Source: Acidobacteriaceae bacterium (GTDB lineage: Bacteria; Acidobacteriota; Terriglobia; Terriglobales; Acidobacteriaceae). Taken from it: a stretch of DNA of 37,869 nt. A model generated the notes under the pieces. The model made no database searches. It saw only the letters and a list, made by a program, of their open reading frames with translations, and had not been told where the DNA came from. Below, in pieces: positions 33,015 to 37,869 of the stretch. The translations under genes and the position numbers were made by a program. The stretch is taken from positions 24,847 to 62,715 of the forward strand of contig PLXE01000035.1 of NCBI GenBank assembly GCA_003151335.1. Direction: 5' to 3'. Every line of letters begins with the position of its first letter. Position 1 is the stretch's first letter.

Positions 33015-34115
33015 ATGCGACAACAACCTTCGAACGGAGAGCGTCTCCTAAATGATCTGACCGAAATCATCCTGCGCTTCATGAGTTTGACGCGCCAACA
33101 GGCTACGGTGTGCTCATTGTGGGTAGTTCATACACACGCCATCGCAGCAGCGATGTTCACCCCGTACCTCAACATCAGCTCGGCCTTGCTGCGCTGCGGC
33201 AAAACCACGCTGTTGGAGCTTTTGTCGCTGCTGGCGGCCAACCCATGGTTGACGGGCCGCGTTACAGCGGCGGTGCTGGTTCGCAAGACGGACCAAAGTC
33301 ACCCAACACTTTTGCTGGACGAGTCCGATGCCGCATTTCACGGGAACTCCGACTACAGCCAAGCATTGCGCGGAATTCTTAACAGCGGGTACGAACGAGG
33401 CGGGACCTACTCGATGTGTGTGCGTGGGGGTGGCGACTGGGCACCGAAGGATTTCTCGACCTTCGGTCCGAAAGCAATCGCCGGAATCGGGAAGCTCCCC
33501 GACACTGTCGAGGATCGCTCGATACCGATGCGGCTGAAACGCAAACTGCCGGGCGAAGAGTGCGAGAAGTTCCGCAAGCGAAAGGTGCGCCCCGAGGCCG
33601 AGGCATTGCACGCAAGGGCCGCGAAATGGTCCAAGCGAAATGTTGCGAAACTGGCCGAGGCCGAACCGGACATGCCGGACGAACTTAATGACCGTCAGCA
33701 GGACGTGTGTGAACCCCTAATTGCGATAGCTGACCGCGCTGGTGGGGAGTGGCCTGAGCGAGCCAGGCAGGCTTTGGTCACGCTGCTGACGTCGGACGTG
33801 ACCCGCGAAGATCCTCAGGCTGTGCGATTGCTGGCCGACATTCGGTCCTGCTTCGAACAGCACGATGCCAAGCGCGTGAAAAGCGTGGCCTTGGTGAAGT
33901 ATCTCGCCTCCAACGAGGAGTCCCCCTGGAAGGAATTGTCGCTGACCCAAACTGCGCTCGCACGCATGCTGAAGCCATTCGAGATTCGACCCCGGGACCT
34001 GCGCTTCGATGACGGAATTTTCAAGGGATATCGGCGGACGTATTTTGAGGATGCCTGGGCGCGTTACTTACCTCCGCCTGCGCCCACGAAGAAAGGTGCA
34101 ATTACCAGCGTTTAG
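33015..34115 (+). CDS. DUF3631-domain ATPase-like protein
   Basis: The protein carries the DUF3631 domain: LWVVHTHAIAAAMFTPYLNI, a P-loop core RCGKTTLLELLSLL, then LTGRVTAAVLVRKTD. TLLLDESDAAF (Walker B), LRGILNSGYERGGTY and the hallmark FSTFGPKAIAGIGKLPDTVE-DRSIPMRLKR follow. These domains are typical of plasmid, prophage and integrative-element helicase/primase-associated proteins. The glycine normally at the front of Walker A is not seen (SALLRCGKT), which is also common in this family. I choose ATG 33015 because AAGGAG lies just upstream; the frame opens at GTG 32880 but has no ribosome-binding site there. A primase domain is absent, so it is shorter than fused versions. Confidence 0.8.
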   Translation: MRQQPSNGERLLNDLTEIILRFMSLTRQQATVCSLWVVHTHAIAAAMFTPYLNISSALLRCGKTTLLELLSLLAANPWLTGRVTAAVLVRKTDQSHPTLLLDESDAAFHGNSDYSQALRGILNSGYERGGTYSMCVRGGGDWAPKDFSTFGPKAIAGIGKLPDTVEDRSIPMRLKRKLPGEECEKFRKRKVRPEAEALHARAAKWSKRNVAKLAEAEPDMPDELNDRQQDVCEPLIAIADRAGGEWPERARQALVTLLTSDVTREDPQAVRLLADIRSCFEQHDAKRVKSVALVKYLASNEESPWKELSLTQTALARMLKPFEIRPRDLRFDDGIFKGYRRTYFEDAWARYLPPPAPTKKGAITSV

Positions 34116-34487
34116 GCGATTCAGTGATGTTGCTGGCGCAGCAGGTCCACGTTTGTTGCGCCCAGCGAAAGGGAGGAACGGCCAATAAATATGCGGGTTG
34201 TCGCGGATGTTGCCCCTGCAACACGAGGATAAGGGAAGTACATCGGCACGCTCTGCCGCGCCCGACAGTACTCGATGCGCTCATCCGCGAAATGCAGAAG
34301 CATTAGAGATGTTGGAGTTCTAGGTCATCTGCCGACTTCCTCTTCAGTGAAGAATCCGCCGACTGAAGAGACTCCACATTGTCATTCCCCGATAGCCTTG
34401 AACCAGGAGCGAAAGTTGGGCTGAATGACGGTTGCTGCTACACTCCCGAGCCAAGGGCAATGGGTCAACGGGCCGAAAGAGGTATCA
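34116..34487. other. Gap upstream of the integrase gene
   Basis: A 59-codon frame from ATG 34127 to 34306 has a Cys-rich middle (CCAQRKGG, then CRGCCPC) and could be a small zinc-binding protein, such as an excisionase-like accessory. It has no clear ribosome-binding site and was not recognised. An inverted repeat lies at 34340-34370. Confidence 0.3.
34340..34370. promoter_or_regulatory. Inverted repeat upstream of the integrase
   Basis: A perfect 9-bp inverted repeat (CTCTTCAGT / ACTGAAGAG) is separated by 13 bp. It lies about 120 bp before the integrase start and overlaps a short direct repeat GCCGACT. It could be an operator, an integrase arm-type site or a terminator for the DUF3631 transcript; no T run follows. 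Confidence 0.4.
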
Positions 34488-35666
34488 ATGGCCCGAAGAC
34501 GCTACCAGAAGGGGAGTCTGCTTCCCAAGAGCGGCCTTCCCAAGAATGGGCTCTGGGTCGGCAGGTGGCGCGAGGACGTGATTCAGCCTGACGCAACAAT
34601 TCGTCGGCTTTATAAATGGGAGGTTCTGGGGACGATCCAGGATTATCCCACACGTAAGCTCGCTTTGCGTGCTCTGGAAGCCCGTCTCTCAACCATCAAC
34701 AGTCCGACGTACCGGGCACGGCCCACAGCCAGATTTGCGGAGTTTGCAAATCAGTGGGACGCGACGGTGCTTTCCCAACACAAACGCAGTACGCAAAGCT
34801 CTACCCGGAGTCAATTGCGTAAGTGGTTGCTGCCGCAATTGGGCAGTGTGGCGCTGAAGGATTTGGACGGCCAGCGCTTGCAGGCATTCGTTTCCAACTG
34901 CAAGTGCAATGCAAAAACCGTCCGCAATCTGGTGGCGACACTTCGCATGACGTGGACTAGCGCCCGGGCGTGGGGTTACGTGGCCCACGATCCTTTTGAC
35001 GGGCTAGTCCTACCCAAGCGGGGGCTGGTGCAGACGTTTGCGTTTTCGCTGGAGGAAATCAAGCGCATTGTTGATTCCGCCAACGAACCGCATAAGACGT
35101 TCTACTCCATCCTGGCCGAGACCGGCATTCGAGGCGGCGAGATTTGCGCCCTTCGGGTTGCCGACCTGGATTTGGAAAACGCTGTCATTTACGTTCGGCA
35201 GAGCGTGTGGCGGGGCCAGATTCAGACGGTAAAATCGAAGAAGGGCAATCGCCGTTTCCCGATCTCTACTGAATTGGTGGAGCACATCAGGGCATATCTG
35301 CTGACTTGGCGACCGAACACCCTGGGCTTGGTGTTTGCGACCAAGAATGGTACGCCCTGGGATCACAGCTTGGTCCGCAAGCGGAAGTTTCATCCGTTGC
35401 TGAGGAAGCTGGGTATCCCGCAGTGTGGCTTCCATGCTTTCCGGCACGGCAACGCAACACTGTTGGATCAAATCGGTGCACCCATGGCGGTCCGGCAGAA
35501 TCGGCTTGGTCATGCTGACGCGCAAACCACGATGGGCTACACGCACGCGGTCACGGCAGACGAACGCAGAATTGCAGAGGAGCTTGGGAAAATTCTGCAC
35601 GCTACTGCACGCAGTGAACAAAAAAATAGCCCAGCACCGCGAGTGCTGAGCTTTTCGATTCAATAA
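34488..35666 (+). CDS. Tyrosine recombinase (integrase)
   Basis: This 392-residue site-specific integrase has an N-terminal SAM-like core-binding domain at about 80-170. The catalytic domain has all expected residues: Arg215 in TGIRGGE, a Lys in VKSKKGNRRFP, His316 and Arg319 in HAFRHGN, His342 in LGHADAQTT, and the nucleophile Tyr351 in MGYTH. It should integrate and excise the element carrying the Rep-like and DUF3631 genes. ATG 34488 is preceded by AGAGG at 5 nt; the 21 codons upstream lack family similarity. Its 3' end contains a terminator hairpin, and it points directly at an initiator-tRNA fragment 7 bp after the stop codon, the probable attachment site. Confidence 0.93.
   Translation: MARRRYQKGSLLPKSGLPKNGLWVGRWREDVIQPDATIRRLYKWEVLGTIQDYPTRKLALRALEARLSTINSPTYRARPTARFAEFANQWDATVLSQHKRSTQSSTRSQLRKWLLPQLGSVALKDLDGQRLQAFVSNCKCNAKTVRNLVATLRMTWTSARAWGYVAHDPFDGLVLPKRGLVQTFAFSLEEIKRIVDSANEPHKTFYSILAETGIRGGEICALRVADLDLENAVIYVRQSVWRGQIQTVKSKKGNRRFPISTELVEHIRAYLLTWRPNTLGLVFATKNGTPWDHSLVRKRKFHPLLRKLGIPQCGFHAFRHGNATLLDQIGAPMAVRQNRLGHADAQTTMGYTHAVTADERRIAEELGKILHATARSEQKNSPAPRVLSFSIQ
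35621..35655. terminator. Bidirectional terminator inside the integrase 3' end
   Basis: The stem AGC-c-CAGCAC / GTGCTG-a-GCT (35628-35652), loop CGCGA, is followed by TTTT on the plus strand. On the minus strand it is followed by a run of T from the A tract at 35619-35626. It lies within the last integrase codons and would end both the integrase transcript and any leftward transcript from the tRNA side. Confidence 0.6.
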
Positions 35667-35672
35667 CTTAGT

Positions 35673-35721
35673 TGGTTGCGGGGGGTGGATTTGAACCACC
35701 GACCTTTGGGTTATGAGCCCA
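35673..35721 (-). tRNA. 3' part of an initiator tRNA-Met (attachment site)
   Basis: On the minus strand the sequence reads TGGGCTCATAACCCA, an anticodon arm with CAT anticodon and the GGG/CCC pairs of initiator tRNA. A variable loop, T arm GGTGG-TTCAAAT-CCACC, acceptor strand CCCCGCA, and A plus CCA follow. The acceptor with A at position 72 fits initiator tRNA. The D arm and 5' acceptor strand do not follow upstream, so the gene is incomplete. It lies next to the integrase, so it is most likely an attachment-site remnant. Confidence 0.82.
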
Positions 35722-36606
35722 CAGAGAACGGTATTTTCAAGGACTTAGGGGAACACGGATGGCACCGCAAAACACCCTAGGGAAGCGAAAGGCAGCGCTA
35801 TTGGACCTGTATTGGACCTGCGTAGGCGTACCGAGTGAGGCACCGACATCACCAGACCAAGAAGTCGCATCCACAACCTTCCGGTTAACAGACGGGCGTC
35901 CCGTATGCCGCCTGTTGATTCTAAAGGGGCTTACAGCCGCCAGAAGGCATCAAAACCGCTATGCCTGGCGGGTTTAGCTGACCATTTAGCTGACAGTTTC
36001 CTGAGCTAGGCAGTGTCCGTTCGTTGCACTTCGATTCAATTTCAGCCGCGAACCGAAGGTCTCACAACGCGCAGTAATCGTTGACGGTCCTTGTCCCCGA
36101 CCGAGAGGGCGATTCCACTTCAGCTAACGGGAGTAACTACGAACACTTTGTGGAATGCTGAGTCGGTCTTTCGCCCAAACCTGCGTATACACTCCCGTGC
36201 TCGCAAAACACTCAAGTTTTCGCTCGTCGACTGCATCTCGGTTGGCGTTGATCGAATGCAGGGGAACTTCGAGCCGACGCGACGGCAGTCGGTGGTTAGT
36301 CTGTTTGAAAACCAACCCGCGGTCCAGAAACCGGCTTCGGAGAGATAAAGTCGGGTCGTACGCCTCTTGCTAACACCCTTACGCATCATCTCCTCGAAGC
36401 GGACTTCTGGCCCGCGTCGCCGGAAGTCGCCAGTCCATCCTAGCCATAACTTCATGGTTGCCCGTGATCCACGAGGAATTCCAAAAGGGTGTAGCAGCAC
36501 AAAGAGCGGTATATCCATAGAGTACCCACCTAGCTCGACTCCTCGCGGAGTGTATAGTATGGGTCGTTGGGAAATCAGACAAAAATTAGTGGATCAGGAG
36601 ATCAGC
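35722..36606. other. Region beyond the att site with no recognisable gene
   Basis: No frame shows a family motif. A tandem duplication of TATTGGACCTG is present near 35800, and a short TTTAGCTGAC duplication is near 35975. A possible terminator is at 35937-35971. A minus-strand frame of 132 codons at 36120-36518 has no ribosome-binding site or motif. A TATAGT at 36553 might be the -10 of the following secreted gene, without a matching -35. Confidence 0.35.
35937..35971 (+). terminator. Possible terminator hairpin
   Basis: The two-part stem CCGCC-(AGA)-AGGCAT / ATGCCT-GGCGG with a 10-nt loop is followed by GTTTAGC. No gene clearly ends just before it, so its purpose is unclear; it may belong to the element junction. 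Confidence 0.4.
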
Positions 36607-37383
36607 ATGAAGAAGTTGCTATGCGTTGTTATGTGGGTTCTGCCTGTAATGTTGTTTGCCCAAAGCCCATTTGACGGTACTTGGAAGACCAACATGGCGG
36701 AGTCCAAGCTGTCGCAAAAGCCCTACGTATTTTCGGTCAATAATGGGATGTACGACTGCGAAAGTTGCGCCCCAAAAATCAACGTGAAGGCGGACGGTCA
36801 GGACCAACCTGTCACTGGCCAGCCGTACGACACGATCGCGGTGCAGGTTGTGGACGCGAACACGATTCACGCCACCGGCAAGAAAGCCGGCAAGCCAACA
36901 TTCGACCAGACCAGGACCGCCTCAACCGATGGGAAGATGCTGACCGTTTCAAGCACAAACTATCCCGCTGACGGTAGCCAGCCCTTCAAGGCGGAAAGCA
37001 AGTGGACCCGAGTTTCCAAGGGGCCTGCGGGTTCGAGTGCAATCTCCGGTTCCTGGCGCATCCAGAACGTCAATGAAGACGCCGCAGGGCTCACTACTAC
37101 CTGGAAAGGCGGAAGCGATGGGCTGAGCATGTCCACCCCGACCGGCGAGAGCTGGGAAGCCAAGTTCGATGGCAAAGAGTACCCGGTGAAAGGTATTTAT
37201 GCGAACGAAACCGTGTCGCTGAAGAAGCTGGGGGACCGCGCTATTGAAGTGACCTATAACCGCGATGGCAAGATTTACAGTGCACAAAAAATTACAGTTT
37301 CGCCCGATGGAAAGAAAATGACCACCGTCTCCGACAATAAACAAACAGGAAGAGTCTCGACACTTATCGACGAGAAGCAATAG
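36607..37383 (+). CDS. Secreted protein of unknown function
   Basis: This 258-residue protein begins with a signal peptide (about 1-19, LLCVVMWVLPVMLFAQ) followed by SPFDGTWKTNMAESKLS. That opening is common in acidobacterial exported proteins with a lipocalin-like 'GTWKxNxxxSK' pattern. The body repeats a theme: GTWKTNMAES and then GSWRIQNVNED, each followed by strand-rich stretches. This suggests two related beta domains. A CESC pair near residue 40-45 may form a disulfide. AGGAG lies 6 nt before the ATG at 36607, and the longer upstream frame has no signal peptide. It seems monocistronic, followed by a hairpin at 37422. Confidence 0.83.
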   Translation: MKKLLCVVMWVLPVMLFAQSPFDGTWKTNMAESKLSQKPYVFSVNNGMYDCESCAPKINVKADGQDQPVTGQPYDTIAVQVVDANTIHATGKKAGKPTFDQTRTASTDGKMLTVSSTNYPADGSQPFKAESKWTRVSKGPAGSSAISGSWRIQNVNEDAAGLTTTWKGGSDGLSMSTPTGESWEAKFDGKEYPVKGIYANETVSLKKLGDRAIEVTYNRDGKIYSAQKITVSPDGKKMTTVSDNKQTGRVSTLIDEKQ

Positions 37384-37421
37384 CCACGGTGGATGCGAAA
37401 CCCCGCCGTCGCTGAGGAAAG

Positions 37422-37451
37422 GTGCCGTTCATGTCCCTCATTGAACGGCAC
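37422..37451 (+). terminator. Hairpin after the secreted gene
   Basis: A perfect 10-bp stem (GTGCCGTTCA / TGAACGGCAC) with a 10-nt loop lies 38 bp past the stop at 37383. There is no clear T run, but the position suggests transcription termination or RNA protection. Confidence 0.5.
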
Positions 37452-37803
37452 TGTCCGTATCACCATCAGACCCTTGGGCCGGGTTGAGCCTGTGGATGGT
37501 CGGCAACTTCCGGCTTGTCGGCAACGCGAAAGTAATCCTCGGGCGATCCAGCGCTTCATGTCGCGGCCCGAAACCGGCTTCGGGATTGTACCGCAGCCGG
37601 ATCTGATGCGAAGTATGCAGGAGCGCGTAGTGCGGGAAACCCGCACGCTACGTGCGATGCGGCGGGGACTGGAAACTGCTTACGGTTCGGCTAGTGAGGC
37701 ACTCCCAGAGGAAACGGGGAGTCAACGGATAGGCCGCACCTACGGAGCCCAGCGCCAGTCCTCGACCCTACCACCGCCCCGTCGTGCGGACTTAGCCAGT
37801 TTT
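37452..37803. other. Gap with no recognisable gene
   Basis: No convincing frame or repeat is seen. The minus-strand frame that spans 37275-37646 overlaps the real secreted gene and has no family pattern. Confidence 0.35.
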
Positions 37804-37869
37804 TTACTCCCCGCTGGGGCGCGGAGTCTGCGCGGTGCTCTTCGGCAACTCCGGCAGCTTGATGTAACT
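37804..37869 (-). CDS. Possible C-terminus of a gene entering from the right
   Basis: The minus strand reads SYIKLPELPKSTAQTPRPSGE and a TAA at 37804-37806, with the start beyond the window. The Pro-rich ending is plausible for a protein tail, but 21 codons are too few to identify it. Confidence 0.3.
   Translation of the reverse strand, partial: SYIKLPELPKSTAQTPRPSGE

Noticed and set aside
36120-36518. A 132-codon minus-strand frame after the att site
   Set aside because: There is no ribosome-binding site, no recognisable domain, and the residue composition is untypical of neighbouring genes.

Overview
The window looks like a chromosomal segment of a soil-type Acidobacteriota (Terriglobia/Koribacter-like) genome. 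This is an inference from gene content: long Ser/Thr kinase-TPR proteins, HAF-repeat and GloVer-repeat secreted proteins, a large repetitive secreted protein next to a YVTN-type beta-propeller protein, a bactofilin and small cupins. No rRNA or universal marker is present, so the taxonomic call is provisional.

Layout. 0.3-3.4 kb: leftward genes for an SDR oxidoreductase, a VOC/glyoxalase-like protein and a TM0106-type RecB-like nuclease. 3.6-7.3 kb: a secreted HAF-repeat protein behind a CRP-like operator, a possible transposase remnant, a secretin-type STN-domain protein, and a frameshifted GloVer-repeat pseudogene. 7.8-9.4 kb: a succinyl-CoA:acetate CoA-transferase-type enzyme. 10-19.1 kb: two paralogous membrane Ser/Thr kinases with TPR sensor regions, sharing a nearly identical kinase half and upstream region as direct repeats. 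Between them lies a mosaic of a WYL-domain gene, a small gene broken by a group II intron-like fragment, a truncated transposition-type AAA ATPase and a decapitated secreted-protein gene. 19.6-20.8 kb: a cupin and a bactofilin. 21.3-25 kb: a tRNA 3' remnant, a CDF cation efflux gene whose 5' end abuts an IS21-family element, and istA/istB. 25-29.5 kb: a two-gene leftward operon for a beta-propeller secreted protein and a repeat-rich secreted protein. 29.5-30.9 kb: debris comprising a last-exon-sized copy of the secreted gene, an inverted IS21 end and a dispersed repeat. 30.9-35.7 kb: an integrative element with an unknown leftward gene, a Rep-like gene, a DUF3631 gene, a tyrosine integrase and the 3' part of an initiator tRNA. 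36.6-37.4 kb: a secreted protein of unknown function.

Two observations stand out. First, a roughly 170-bp intergenic repeat occurs four times (about 13.0, 19.3, 21.0 and 30.7 kb). It carries serial hairpins with GAAA- and TTCG-type loops and two mutually exclusive stems. Second, the secreted protein family ending in SSYFAP appears three times, each copy abutting mobile-element debris. The 5-kb secreted operon sits between an istAB pair and an inverted copy of the IS21 end. No CRISPR array, rRNA or complete tRNA was found.
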